64,000 nucleotides of DNA from Cupriavidus sp. IDO (GCF_000812465.1 NZ_JWMA01000035.1:52655-116654), one strand, 5' to 3'; shown: positions 35,596 through 45,161, numbered from the stretch's first letter. A program made the numbers and translations. The notes: generated by a model from the sequence alone, not told the origin.

Positions 35596-36086
35596 ACGAC
35601 CGAAACGGGGGCGTGGCAGCGGCTATGGTCGTCGTGCGCATGCCCGGATAGGTCCCCCGACGTAGTGACAATCGATTGTATCAATCCGATCCGAAATCGC
35701 AAACACGCCGCGCTTCAGAGATGACGGAGGGCACCGGTCAGTATCGATACGGTTCGTCGGTCGGTGTTGGCAAGATGCAATCGGTTGCAGATCACGATGA
35801 ATTGACTGTCCCTTCGGTGTTTCCCTGGCGCACACCACCTTTGTCCTCCAGGCGAAACAATCTATTTCGGGTTTGCCGGCTATTGCTGCCAAGGGAAAAC
35901 CCGTAGGATAGTGCCGCTGATGCTGCGCTGCGACAAATCCGCCACATTCCTCAGGGCAATGTCGCCACGCACAGCCGGGCAAGGCATGCCAGCAAGCAAC
36001 TCCTGACACAGGAATCGGTCTACGTCTTGCCCGAGGCACTCAAATCGTCGAATTGTGCTGATTTCACAACTCACAGGACCTCTGCC
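35596..36086. promoter_or_regulatory. Divergent region with two LacI-type operators
   Basis: There is no gene in this 491-base gap. It holds GACAATCGATTGTA at 35667-35680 (operator 2E, 72 bases before the LacI start) and TGCAATCGGTTGCA at 35776-35789 (operator 2F). Both match the second regulon's palindrome, so the LacI gene and possibly the acetoacetate decarboxylase operon are members. Confidence 0.65.
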
Positions 36087-36866
36087 GTGAAGATAGATGA
36101 CATTCGCAAGAACGCGTTCGCAATGCCGCTGCACAGCCCCTCGTATCCGCGTCCGCCTTTCCGCTTCCTCAATCGCGAATACTTCATCATTACCTACGAA
36201 ACCGACCTGGATGCCCTGCGAGCTGTCGTTCCCGAGCCCCTGACGGTCGATTCGGCCCTGGTCCACTACGAGTTCATCCGCATGCCGGATTCATCCGGAT
36301 TCGGTGACTACACCGAGAGCGGCCAGGTGATCTCCGTCATTGATGAATCGGGCCGGAAGGGCAACTACACGCATGCGATGTATCTGGATGATGAAGGACC
36401 GATCGCCGGCGGCCGTGAAATCTGGGGGTTTCCGAAGAAGCTCGCCTCGCCGCGCCTGGCCATTGATGGCAACGATACGTTGCTCGGCACCCTCGACTAT
36501 GGGACGCAGCGGATCGCGACCGGCACGATGGGCTATAAATTCCGCCCGCTCGATATCGAGGCCGAACGCCGCAAGCTGGCGGATACGCCGAACTACCTGC
36601 TGAAGGTCATCCCGCACGTCGATGGCTCGCCGCGGATCTGCGAGCTGGTCCGCTTCTATCTGCAGGATGTGTCCGTGCTCGGCGCCTGGGAAGGACCCGC
36701 CGCGCTGGAACTCCATCCGCACGCGCTGGCGCCCGTTGCCGAGCTGCCGGTCAGGAAGATCGTGGGCGCGAGGCATGTCATTGCCAATCTCACCCTCGAT
36801 ATCGGCGAAGTCGCCTTTGATTACCTCGCGCCTGCACAGGCCCCGAGGCTTGTCGTCAACCAGTAA
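36087..36866 (+). CDS. adc: Acetoacetate decarboxylase
   Basis: From a GTG at 36087 the protein is 259 residues, close to the family length, and begins [41 protein letters not shown] contains the Schiff-base lysine (K117) and its neighbour K118, equivalent to K115/K116 of the clostridial enzyme. It converts acetoacetate to acetone and CO2. It is followed after 17 bases by 3-hydroxybutyrate dehydrogenase, so it belongs to a ketone-body operon. Confidence 0.92.
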   Translation: MKIDDIRKNAFAMPLHSPSYPRPPFRFLNREYFIITYETDLDALRAVVPEPLTVDSALVHYEFIRMPDSSGFGDYTESGQVISVIDESGRKGNYTHAMYLDDEGPIAGGREIWGFPKKLASPRLAIDGNDTLLGTLDYGTQRIATGTMGYKFRPLDIEAERRKLADTPNYLLKVIPHVDGSPRICELVRFYLQDVSVLGAWEGPAALELHPHALAPVAELPVRKIVGARHVIANLTLDIGEVAFDYLAPAQAPRLVVNQ

Positions 36867-36883
36867 GCCCACAAGGAGCAATC

Positions 36884-37666
36884 ATGTCATTGCAAGGAAA
36901 AGTCGCGCTCGTAACCGGCGCAGCAAGTGGTATTGGTGAACAATGCGCACGCCAGCTGGCTCAGGATGGCGCCGCCGTCGTCATCGCCGACCTGAATCTG
37001 CAGAATGCGCAGAAAGTCGCGGATGCGATCGTCGCCGAGGGCGGCAAGGCGATTGCCGTGTCGATGGACGTGACGAGCGAAGCGGCGGTCAACGCCGGCA
37101 TCGAAGAAGCGGTCAGCAAGCTCGGCAGCATCGATGTGCTGGTGTCGAATGCCGGCATCCAGATTGTCAATCCGATTGAAGACTACGAATTCTCGGACTG
37201 GAAGAAGATGCTGGCCATTCACCTGGACGGCGCCTTCCTGACAACGAAAGCCGCCATCCGGCATATGTATGCGGCAGGCAAGGGCGGTTCCATCATTTAC
37301 ATGGGTTCGGTTCACTCGCACGAGGCATCGAAGCTGAAGTCGGCCTATGTGACAGCCAAGCACGGGCTGCTCGGCCTTGCCCGTGTCGTCGCCAAGGAAG
37401 GCGGCTCGCGCGGCGTGCGTGCCAACGTGGTATGTCCGGGCTTTGTCCGCACGCCGCTGGTCGACAAGCAGATTCCGGAGCAGGCCAAGGCCCTCGGCAT
37501 TTCGGAAGCGGATGTGGTCAAGAACGTGATGCTGAAGGAAACCGTGGACGGCGAATTCACGACCGTCGCAGACGTGGCCCGGACGGTTGCGTTCCTGGCC
37601 GGATTCGAATCGGCGGCGTTGACCGGACAGTCGGTCGTAGTGAGCCACGGCTGGTTCATGCAATAA
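36884..37666 (+). CDS. hbdH: 3-hydroxybutyrate dehydrogenase (SDR)
   Basis: The 260-residue protein is a classical [12 protein letters not shown] (10-18), [29 protein letters not shown] (catalytic Ser/Tyr/Lys) and the C-terminal [10 protein letters not shown], which is typical of D-3-hydroxybutyrate dehydrogenases. It interconverts 3-hydroxybutyrate and acetoacetate, linking polyhydroxybutyrate turnover to the decarboxylase upstream. AAGGAGCAATC precedes the ATG. Confidence 0.93.
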   Translation: MSLQGKVALVTGAASGIGEQCARQLAQDGAAVVIADLNLQNAQKVADAIVAEGGKAIAVSMDVTSEAAVNAGIEEAVSKLGSIDVLVSNAGIQIVNPIEDYEFSDWKKMLAIHLDGAFLTTKAAIRHMYAAGKGGSIIYMGSVHSHEASKLKSAYVTAKHGLLGLARVVAKEGGSRGVRANVVCPGFVRTPLVDKQIPEQAKALGISEADVVKNVMLKETVDGEFTTVADVARTVAFLAGFESAALTGQSVVVSHGWFMQ

Positions 37667-37682
37667 ATACAAGGAGTCAGAC

Positions 37683-38972
37683 GTGCGCCGCAGCGGAACC
37701 AGCAGGATCAATCGCGACCATCACCTGGAGTTGCCCCCCTATGACGAAATCGGATTGGTCCTTCAGGGAGGCGGCGCGCTCGGCTCCTACCAGGCAGGCG
37801 TTTATGAAGGTCTGGCGGAAGCCGGCATCAGGCCTACCTGGATCTCGGGAATTTCGATCGGTGCACTGAACACGGCCATCATCGCAGGCAACGCGCCTGC
37901 AGACGGCGCAGAAGCATTGCGCGGTTTCTGGAACACCATTTGCCAGCCTGCGGACCTGATCGGTCACGTGGGCGCCTGGTGGCCGGCGACGTTGGGTTTC
38001 AAGGACGTAGCGCGCAAGTGGTCGAGCATGTGGGCCGCCAGCCGCGCGCTGACAGAAGGCCAGAAAGGGTTCTTTGCACCGCGCTCGCCCTTGCATGCCG
38101 CCGGGCTGTCACCTAAGGATCCAAGCCAGGTAAGCTTTTACGATACGGCCGCCCTGCGCGCCACGCTGCTCAAGTACGCCGATTTCGATCGCATCAACGA
38201 CGGCGATATTCGGGTGTCCGTGGGGGCAGTCAATGTCCGCACGGGGAACCTGATCTATTTCGACAATACGAAGATGCGCCTGAAGCCGGAGCACTTCATG
38301 GCATCGGGCGCGCTACCACCCGGTTTCCCCGCGGTGGAAATCGATGGCGAATACTATTGGGACGGCGGCCTCGTCTCCAACACCCCGCTCACCGAAATTG
38401 TCAGGGAATCCCAGCACAAGGACACACTGATATTCCAGGTGGATCTGTGGAGCTCGCGTGGCAGGCTGCCGGGCAACTTCCTTGATATCTCGGAGCGGAC
38501 CAAGGATATCCAGTACTCGAGCCGGACCCGGGCGATTACCACCTTTCTCGAGGCAGAGCAGCAGCATGCCTGTCTCATCAAGCAGCTACTGGAACACGTT
38601 CCCGAGGAAGTGCGCCAGAGCCACCCACTCATGCGCAAGGCGCAGGAAGTCGCGGGTGGCCGTGCGGTCAATGTGGTCCACCTGATCTACAAGAACAAGG
38701 CCTTCGAGGGACACTACAAGGACTACGAGTTCAGCACCGACACGCTGGGCGAGCATTGGGAGGGCGGCCTGGAGGACATCCGCCGCTCGCTCGGCAATCC
38801 TGACTGGCTTGCCATTCCCAGCCGGGACATCGGCTTCGTGACACACGACATACATCGCCAGGCAGCGCCGACGGCCGATGCGTTCAATGATGTGGTCGAC
38901 CCCGCAAGGCTCACGACGATCGAGAGTTTCCCCGTCGACCAGGAAGACGATCTGAGCGTCGGCGCCAGGTAA
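37683..38972 (+). CDS. Patatin-like phospholipase with DUF3734 C-terminus
   Basis: The 429-residue protein has the patatin core: LVLQGGGALGSYQAGVYEGL (oxyanion hole), GISIG (nucleophile S58) and WDGGLVSN (D225), giving the Ser-Asp dyad. The C-terminal ~150 residues match the DUF3734 extension common in patatins encoded with bdhA. It starts with GTG after AAGGAGTCAGAC, 17 bases behind hbdH. It may hydrolyse lipid or polyhydroxybutyrate-related esters, feeding the two upstream enzymes. Confidence 0.92.
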   Translation: MRRSGTSRINRDHHLELPPYDEIGLVLQGGGALGSYQAGVYEGLAEAGIRPTWISGISIGALNTAIIAGNAPADGAEALRGFWNTICQPADLIGHVGAWWPATLGFKDVARKWSSMWAASRALTEGQKGFFAPRSPLHAAGLSPKDPSQVSFYDTAALRATLLKYADFDRINDGDIRVSVGAVNVRTGNLIYFDNTKMRLKPEHFMASGALPPGFPAVEIDGEYYWDGGLVSNTPLTEIVRESQHKDTLIFQVDLWSSRGRLPGNFLDISERTKDIQYSSRTRAITTFLEAEQQHACLIKQLLEHVPEEVRQSHPLMRKAQEVAGGRAVNVVHLIYKNKAFEGHYKDYEFSTDTLGEHWEGGLEDIRRSLGNPDWLAIPSRDIGFVTHDIHRQAAPTADAFNDVVDPARLTTIESFPVDQEDDLSVGAR

Positions 38973-38974
38973 CC

Positions 38975-39241
38975 CCGGTCGGGGCCGCGGAACTGAATGT
39001 CTGCGAGCCGCAATACGACGGCCTGGAAAAGCATCTCGCTGCGGCGCCGGTCATCACCGTGCCGACGATTACCCTGGAAGGTGACGCGAATGGTGCGCCT
39101 CATCCCGAGCCGGAAACGTATGCGACGAAGTTCTCCGGCAAATACGTGCACCGGACGATCAAAGGCGTAATCGGCCACAATCTGCCGCAGGAAGCGCCCA
39201 GGGCCTTTGCGGATGCAGTGGTCGAGATCACCAGCTACTAG
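38975..39241 (+). pseudogene. C-terminal remnant of an alpha/beta hydrolase
   Basis: An open frame without a start encodes VPTITLEGDANGAPHPEPETYATKF and VIGHNLPQEAPRAFADAVVEITSY, the acid and histidine region of an alpha/beta hydrolase (GHNLPQEAP). The first ~200 residues, with the nucleophile elbow, are missing. It begins directly after the patatin stop codon, so a deletion joint lies near 38973-38990. Confidence 0.7.
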
Positions 39242-39398
39242 TTGCCCCCGGGTGATGCGGCAGCGAGGCGTTCCTTGAGTACGGCGCGATGGCATGGGGC
39301 GTTCATCCGATGGCTGGGCTGTCGAGCTTGCGCAGCGACGACTCCTGGGCGGACCGGGCTGTTCTATGGTCACGAATGACCAGTCTCCAGACTCGCCC

Positions 39399-39608
39399 TC
39401 AGACGCGATACCCGTAGAGTGTGCCGCCGGCTTCGCGCGCGTTGTCCAGCGGGTCGCCCGCAATTTCGCTGCGGGCATTGCCGTTCGGCTGAACTGTGCC
39501 GACAGGTAGCCGGCCCGCGTAGTCATTGACCGTGACCAAGGGAAGGCTGGCGGCAGCGGCGAAAGCGGCGGCTGCAATCGCCGGGATTAGCATGCGTGTG
39601 CGAATCAT
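39399..39608 (-). CDS. Small exported protein of unknown function
   Basis: The 69-residue protein has a signal peptide (MLIPAIAAAAFAAAASLPLVTV) and a short mature part with DPLDNAREAGGTLYGYRV. AGGGAATTCC precedes the ATG. Small exported proteins of this kind are frequent in Cupriavidus and Ralstonia. No function is known to me; the YGYR ending recalls the KYGY-repeat protein at 14583. Confidence 0.6.
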   Translation of the reverse strand: MIRTRMLIPAIAAAAFAAAASLPLVTVNDYAGRLPVGTVQPNGNARSEIAGDPLDNAREAGGTLYGYRV

Positions 39609-39753
39609 CTGGAATTCCCTGTTTGAGTGGAAAACTTGCCAAACTCAAGATTCATGAGCAGTTGGCCAGCCGGCTGCACGAATAGGTGCGGGCGCCGGTC
39701 GACGTCCTCGGGTATGCGCGGCCAGTTGAGCGGGCTGGCCGTTGCCCTGGTGT

Positions 39754-40510
39754 CTAACGGTCCCAGCGGATCCGCAGAAATCCAGCCAGACTGATGGCTG
39801 CTGCCACGGCAATGCTGACGGCCACCAGTACGAAAGCAGTATGCAAGCTCGCGTAGCCTTGCAGGACCAGCGCCATGGCAGCCAGCGCAAATACGCAGCG
39901 CACCACGCTTGCGGCCATCGGCCAGAGGATGCGTCGTGCCCCCTGGCCTGCAAAGTAGAGTTCGAAAATCACGCCAATCACCGCATAGAAGGGCGCTACC
40001 ACGTGCAGGTATTGCGCGCCGACCGCCATCACGGCGCTATCGCTGGTAAACAGGCCCATCCAGAGTTGCGGGAAGAGCGAGACGAGCAGTCCGACCAGGC
40101 CAACCACGCCGGCAACGAACAGCACGTTCACGATCGCGACGCGCCGGGCACGCACCACGTTGCCTGCACCGAGGTTCGTGCCCACCAGCGTGATCGCGGC
40201 GGTTCCGAACCCGAACATCACCGGCACCAGCAGCATGTCGAGGCGGGAGGCAATGCCGTAGCCGGCGATGGCGGCGACGCTCACGGCACCGGCCGCAGCG
40301 GTCAGCGCGGTGACTGACATGGCCTCCATGACGGCGTTGATCGCCGACAGCAAGCCGACGCCGAGGATCGCACTGAAATGCTTGCGCTGCAGCGGATGGC
40401 GGCGCAGGCGCAGCGTCGACGAGGGCGAACGCATGTAGGCGACCACCACGCCCAGCGCGGCGATATTGCACAGCACCTGGGCGACGCCGGCGCCCGCCAC
40501 ACCCATGCGG
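39754..40510 (-). pseudogene. MATE-family efflux protein, N-terminally truncated
   Basis: About 250 residues match the C-terminal half of a MATE exporter: GVAGAGVAQVLCNIAALGVVVAYM, GLLSAINAVMEAMSVTALTA, GYGIASRLDMLLVPVMFGFGTAAITLVGTNLGAG. The matching sequence stops at the 40510/40511 junction; the first ~200 residues and the native start are absent. The ATG at 40545 lies in foreign sequence. The gene is therefore dead or encodes half a transporter. Confidence 0.75.
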
Positions 40511-40627
40511 TGTCGGCCCATGTCTTTTGTGAAGCCAATCCGCAAAGTGCCAGCGCTACGGCGGATAGCGCGATCACAAAGCGTCGACGGGCAGTTTCAG
40601 AAGAGTGCAATTGCATTAGTTGCGACA
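40511..40627 (-). other. 117-bp inverted segment carrying a detached Bug signal peptide
   Basis: On the minus strand an ATG at 40616 begins MQLHSSETARRRFVIALSAV and runs through ALALCGLASQKTWAD, a complete export signal. The plus-strand sequence just outside (from 40628) encodes FPNKPLRIVVPFAAGSG, the first strand of a mature Bug protein. The segment ends carry the 5-bp inverted repeat TGTCG (40511-40515) / CGACA (40623-40627). Flipping it back would place the signal in front of the mature part, one or two bases out of frame. Confidence 0.65.
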
Positions 40628-40710
40628 TTCCCCAACAAGCCGCTGCGCATCGTCGTGCCTTTCGCCGCGGGTAGTGGTGCGGATATCTTTGCCCGCTATT
40701 TCTGTTCTCG

Positions 40711-41095
40711 TTACTCATGGGTACGGGTGGCAGAATCCACGAACGCTTGGGCGGGCTACGCAAAGAATCTCCTTGGGACGCGGAGCGTCTTGCATGCCAA
40801 CCTCCATGCTCGTGAAATGACTGCGTACATAGGCGGCATGCATATAGTGCAGCGGCACCATGATGCGGTATCCGGTCGCCGCCACGGCCTTGGCCGCGGG
40901 GACCATCGCCTTGGGTTCGCCCAATACGGCGCGCATGGCCCAGCCACCTGCCTCATGCCAGACCGCACCGTGTTCAAGTTCACCATCCACGCCCACGATG
41001 GCCGCTTTGCTGAAGACCTCCACATTGTCACGGCCCAGCGTTTCCACCAGTTCTTCGGCCAGGAGCGTTCCCAGGGAACGCAATTCTGCCATGAA
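40711..41095 (-). pseudogene. DUF1185 (amino acid synthesis family) gene fragment inside the Bug gene
   Basis: About 120 residues match DUF1185 proteins: VEVFSKAAIVGVDGELEHGA, AMRAVLGEPKAMVPAAK, MVPLHYMHAAYVRSHF and VGMQDAPRPKEI. The N-terminal ~70 residues are missing. After PRPKEILCVA the frame probably shifts, since a neighbouring frame ends naturally at 40711. It lies antisense within the Bug gene, as a captured fragment. Confidence 0.65.
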
Positions 41096-41112
41096 GATTT
41101 AGGCAAAGAATT

Positions 41113-41162
41113 AGCCATCATCCTCAAGCAAGCGGTCAGCCATCATCCTCAAGCAAGCGGTC
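41113..41162. repeat. 25-bp direct tandem duplication
   Basis: Bases 41113-41137 are repeated exactly at 41138-41162. The unit encodes part of the Bug protein (AIILKQAV). The 25-base duplication is not a multiple of three and so breaks the frame at the point where DNRPG should follow. Confidence 0.9.
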
Positions 41163-41996
41163 GTGGTCGATAATCGACCGGGTGCCGAAGGTGCCATTGC
41201 CGTGAGGAATATGGAAAACGAACCGGCGGATGGCTACACTATTCTGATGGGCACCAATACCCCGATGGCAGCCAACGTCGCGACCATGAAGAGTCTGCCA
41301 TATGACGCGGTCAAGGATCTGGTTCCGATCTTTGGCATTACACGCACCATGGCAGTCCTGGTGGTACCCGAAGGCTCTCAAATCAAATCGCTGAAAGATC
41401 TGGAAGCGCGTTCTGCCAAGTCATCGTTGAGCATGGGCGTCTATTCGGTCAGCTATCAGCTGGCGGCAGTGCCGCTGAGCCCCCATCTGGGTCACCCGAT
41501 TCAAATGGTCAATTACAAGGGACTGTCGCAGACGGCGACTGATCTGATTGGAGACCGTCTGGATCTGGCATTCATCGATTCACCTGGCGCAGTTCCGCTC
41601 GTAAAAGACGGAAAAGCCCGTGCCCTGGCGGTAACAGGGGAGTCGCGCCACCCTGCGCTTCCCGACGTACCGACTTTGGCGGAAAGCGGTTATGCCGACG
41701 CGGTGCATTACGGCTGGACGGCGCTCTGGGTCGCGGCGAAAACACCAAGCGACCGCGTCGCGGTATTGGAAAAGGCGATGCGGACGGCGATGAGCGAACC
41801 CGAAACGAGGGAGTTCATCAAGTTCAATGCTGCCGAACCCATGCCTTACGACGCGGCACGAATGAGGAAATTCCAGACCGACGAAATCGCCCGCTTCAGT
41901 CGCGCAGTACGGACTAGCCACTACGAGTTGCGATAGGCTCGCGTGGGTACCTTTGTGGTCACGCCGACGGTGGTCGAAGCGGAAAAGGATGTAGTC

Positions 41997-43446
41997 ATGG
42001 AAATTGCAGCGGTGCATCGAAACCTCATCGGAGGCGAATGGTGTGAGGCGGGAGACGTCACGCAGAACATCAATCCGTCGGACACGCGGGAGATTGTCGG
42101 CCTCTACGCGCGAGGCGGTGCCGCCGACGCGGAGCAGGCGGTAGCCGCGGCGCGTGCGGCCTTTCTCGCGTGGGCTGACAGCTCCCCTCAGCTGCGCCAC
42201 GACATCCTCGCGCGAGCTGCGCAGGAATTGCTTGCCCGCAAGGAGGAACTGGGGCGTCTGCTTTCCAGCGAAGAGGGCAAGACGCTGCCGGAAGGCATCG
42301 GCGAAGTGGCGCGCGCGGCGAGCGTACTGGGTTTCATGGCCGGAGAGGCGCTGCGGATTCGCGGCGATCGTCTCCCCGGCCTGCAACCGGGAAGCGAAAC
42401 CGAAGTCACCCGCGAACCCCTTGGCGTGGTGGGGGTCATTGCACCGTGGAATTTCCCGATCGCGATCCCTGCCTGGAAAATTGCGCCTGCGCTTGCCTAT
42501 GGCAACACCGTGGTGTTCAAGCCAGCCGAATTGGTGCCTGGATCGGCGTGGGCACTCGTGGACATCCTGCATCGCGCGGGATTGCCGGATGGCGTGCTTA
42601 ATCTGGTGATGGGCTCCGGGAGCGAAGTGGGAGGTGTGCTGTGTTCCCATCCTCATGTCGACGCGATCAGCTTCACGGGTTCGGTCCCCACGGGGCGCCG
42701 CATCGCCGCCGATTGCGTGAGTGGCCCGGTCATGAAGCGCATGCAACTGGAGATGGGGGGCAAGAACCCGCTAGTGATTCTGGATGATGCGGATCTGGAT
42801 GTGGCAGTGGAGTGCGCGGTGCAAGGTGCGTTCTTCAGCACGGGCCTGCGGTGCACGGCGTCGTCTCGTTTCATTGTGACCGAGGCCGTTCATGACCGCT
42901 TCGTACAGGCCGTCACCAAACGACTCGACACAGTGAAGATCGGCCACGCATTGCGGGCCGACTCGCATATCGGCCCGGTGGTGGATGAAAAGCAGCTCGA
43001 CGTCAATCTGTCTTACATCGACATCGGAAAGAAAGAAGGCGCCCATCTTGCATGGGGCGGACAGGCATTGGAGCAGGACACGCCGGGGTTCTATCTGCAG
43101 CCGGCATTGTTCACCGAGGTCAGCGGCCATGCGGATCGCGCGAGAAGAGATCTTCGGGCCGGTGGCATCGATCACGCGGGTTCGTGATTTCGATGAGGCG
43201 TTGCAAGTTTCCAATGACACGGAGTTCGGCTTGGCAGCGGGCATCTGCACCACCAGTCTACGCCACGCCTCACATTTCAAGCGACACGCGCAGGCCGGCA
43301 TTGTCAAGGTGAATCAGGCGACCAGCGGCCTTGACTATCACTTGCCGTTCGGTGGTCGCAAGACTTCCTCCTATGGGCCGCGTGAGCAAGGCCAGTATGC
43401 GGTTGATTTCTATACGGTTATCAAGACGGCATACACGTCCGCGTAA
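41997..43446 (+). pseudogene. Aldehyde dehydrogenase (ketoglutaric-semialdehyde-type) with one frameshift
   Basis: From 41997 the frame encodes a normal ALDH: APWNFPIAIPAWKIAPALAYGNTVVFKPAE, FTGSVPTGRRIA, LEMGGKNPLVIL and GLRCTASSRFIV with the catalytic Cys. After FTEVSG at about 43128 the frame derails; the neighbouring frame continues with AMRIAREEIFGPVASITRV and PFGGRKTSSYGPREQG to 43446. One extra C (or two lost bases) in AGCGGCCATGCGG explains it. Without the shift the protein would be ~483 residues. It follows the broken Bug gene, so the pair was a catabolic unit. A sequencing error is possible. Confidence 0.82.
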
Positions 43447-43462
43447 CTTCGTTTCCCACGCG

Positions 43463-43632
43463 GTGTACGCGCCATGCGCAAGTTGCCAAGCATGAAGGCG
43501 ATCAGTCGCGGCAGGGTGAGCTTGCGCTGACGGGTGAAGGCGGCGGGGTTCGGGATGGCGGGCAAGATCGTGAAAGACCTTGGTGTGCAGATGTTCGGTA
43601 AGTGTGGCGAACATTCAGTCAAGCGTCCGACG
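43463..43632 (-). pseudogene. IS4-family transposase remnant
   Basis: Across two frames the minus strand encodes FHDLARHPE and then PAAFTRQRKLTLPRLIAFMLGNLR, the N-terminal signature of IS4-type transposases (FTRxRKLxLPxLIxFMLN). Only about 50 residues remain. It sits between the broken ALDH and the hemerythrin gene, at the edge of the phthalate cluster. Confidence 0.6.
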
Positions 43633-44112
43633 CAACACGATGGGCTTTCCACCCATGTTCTGTTTGGTCATCCAGGCTGCCAGCGCGGAATCCAGGTAGT
43701 CGGCATGACCCGGGAACCAGTCAAAGAGGGCCATCCCGATGTTTCGAACCAGTTCGGCGCCGGCCTTCCCTTGTGCGACGGCTTGCTTGACTTCACCGAT
43801 CGACTTCAGCACTGCCGCATGCTCGTCGACGTGGCAGTCCCGCGGGGGGAAGTTGGTGGAACGCATCCATTCGTCTTCCTGCCCGAAATGGCTGATCGCG
43901 TGCTGTTCGAATTGTTCGATCGCTTCCGCGGCGCTCGCATCCGAGCAGGTCACCAGTTTCAGTGCAAGCGCGTAGAACTCTTTATGCACGTCGTCCATGG
44001 GCGTGAACCCGAGCAGACGCGCATCGGACCAGGCGAGACTGCTGTCGCTAGCCGGCGTCGGCGCACTGGTATCCCGGGTTGATGGGGCGCGGGAGGAAGT
44101 CTGGTCGTTCAT
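43615..44112 (-). CDS. Hemerythrin-domain protein
   Basis: The 165-residue protein has the di-iron hemerythrin ligands in order: DVHKEF, HAISHFGQEDEWM, HVDEHAAVL and GHADYLD. About 35 residues of Ser/Thr/Pro-rich lead precede the domain. The start at 44112 follows the ophA1 stop by 38 bases on the same strand, so it is probably co-transcribed with the phthalate dioxygenase reductase. It may bind or buffer O2 for the oxygenase, or sense it; that role is inference. Confidence 0.85.
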   Translation of the reverse strand: MNDQTSSRAPSTRDTSAPTPASDSSLAWSDARLLGFTPMDDVHKEFYALALKLVTCSDASAAEAIEQFEQHAISHFGQEDEWMRSTNFPPRDCHVDEHAAVLKSIGEVKQAVAQGKAGAELVRNIGMALFDWFPGHADYLDSALAAWMTKQNMGGKPIVLRRTLD

Positions 44113-44150
44113 GTTCAAGGTCTCGTGTTGTGCCTGTGTGATGCGCTGGC

Positions 44151-45113
44151 TCAGAGGTCCAGTATCAGCTCGCCCGATTTTGCGCGCGACACGCAGACCA
44201 TGATCTGCGTTGCTTTCTCGTCGTCGCGCAGCACTAGGTCTCGATGATCCACCTCTCCCGAGCACAGCCCGGTACGACAGGAACCGCAGGTACCGCTTTC
44301 GCATGAGCTTGCAACGTGCACGTTTGCGGCGCGCAGCACGTCAAGGATCGAGCGATCAGCCGGGACGTCCAGCGACGTGCCGGTGCGCTTGAGCTGAACC
44401 ATGAACGGCGTGTTCACCTGCGCGTTCGCGTTGTTTGCGCCGAAGCTCTCAAAGTGAACCGTGCCAGACGGCCAGTGACCCGTCATGTCGCGTACCGTGT
44501 CCATCAGCACCTGCGGGCCGCAGCAGTAGATGTGCGCTGCCTTGGGCCGCTCGAACAGAGTCCAGAAGTCGAATGATTTGGCGGGGTCGCCGAAATCGTG
44601 GTGAATCTTCACCGTCGAGCGCCACTCGTCGCTGCCGAGTTCGTCCAGGAACGCCGTACCTTCCGGGTCGCGGGCCAGGTAGTACAGCTTGAAATCCCGC
44701 AAGCCTTCCGCCTTCAGTTGGCGCGCCATCGAGAGCATCGGCGTGATACCAATGCCACCCGCGACAAGAATGAACGACTTCGCACGCTCGTCGAGCGGGA
44801 ATTCGTTTCGCGGCAGGGACACGTCAATCAGATCACCTGCGGACGTGTTGTCGATCAGGCTCATGGATCCGCCGCGACCGTTGCTGTCGCGCTTGACCGC
44901 GATGACGTAGCGGTGACTTTCCTGCGAATCGTTGCAGAGGGAATAGCTGCGGCGCATGCCATTGGGCACCACAACGGTCAAATTCGATCCGGCTTCGAAC
45001 GGCGGAAGAGGCGCGCCCTGCGGATCGGTCAGCTCAAAGCGCCAGATGTCGCGTGCAATCTTTTCCTTCTCGGCAATCTTCAGCCGCAGAAAGCCGCTTT
45101 CCTGGGTAGTCAT
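44151..45113 (-). CDS. ophA1: Phthalate dioxygenase reductase
   Basis: The 320-residue protein has the phthalate-dioxygenase-reductase order: FMN domain with RRSYSLCND (54-62), NAD domain with LVAGGIGITPMLSM, and a C-terminal plant-type [2Fe-2S] domain with CESGTCGSCRTGLC plus a late Cys (MVCVSRAKSGELILDL). It passes electrons from NADH to the OphA2 oxygenase. It is transcribed divergently from ophD across a region with two matching MarR-type palindromes. The length equals the characterised B. cepacia enzyme to within a residue or two. Confidence 0.92.
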   Translation of the reverse strand: MTTQESGFLRLKIAEKEKIARDIWRFELTDPQGAPLPPFEAGSNLTVVVPNGMRRSYSLCNDSQESHRYVIAVKRDSNGRGGSMSLIDNTSAGDLIDVSLPRNEFPLDERAKSFILVAGGIGITPMLSMARQLKAEGLRDFKLYYLARDPEGTAFLDELGSDEWRSTVKIHHDFGDPAKSFDFWTLFERPKAAHIYCCGPQVLMDTVRDMTGHWPSGTVHFESFGANNANAQVNTPFMVQLKRTGTSLDVPADRSILDVLRAANVHVASSCESGTCGSCRTGLCSGEVDHRDLVLRDDEKATQIMVCVSRAKSGELILDL

Positions 45114-45161
45114 GTCTGTCTCCCTCTATTCGATTCATTTCACTTCAGTCGGAGTATCATA

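Larger units (their letters stand above)
40628..41936 (+). pseudogene. Bug-type substrate-binding protein, signal inverted and body interrupted
   Basis: Mature Bug sequence FPNKPLRIVVPFAAGSGADIFARYF runs to about 40700, then is replaced by ~395 bases of unrelated antisense sequence. It resumes at about 41096 with DLGKELAIILKQAV and VVDNRPGAEGAIA, after a 25-bp tandem duplication that shifts the frame. It continues to 41936 with ENEPADGYTIL and LPDVPTLAESGYADAVHYGW. With signal inversion, insertion and duplication it cannot make a normal product. Confidence 0.8.
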
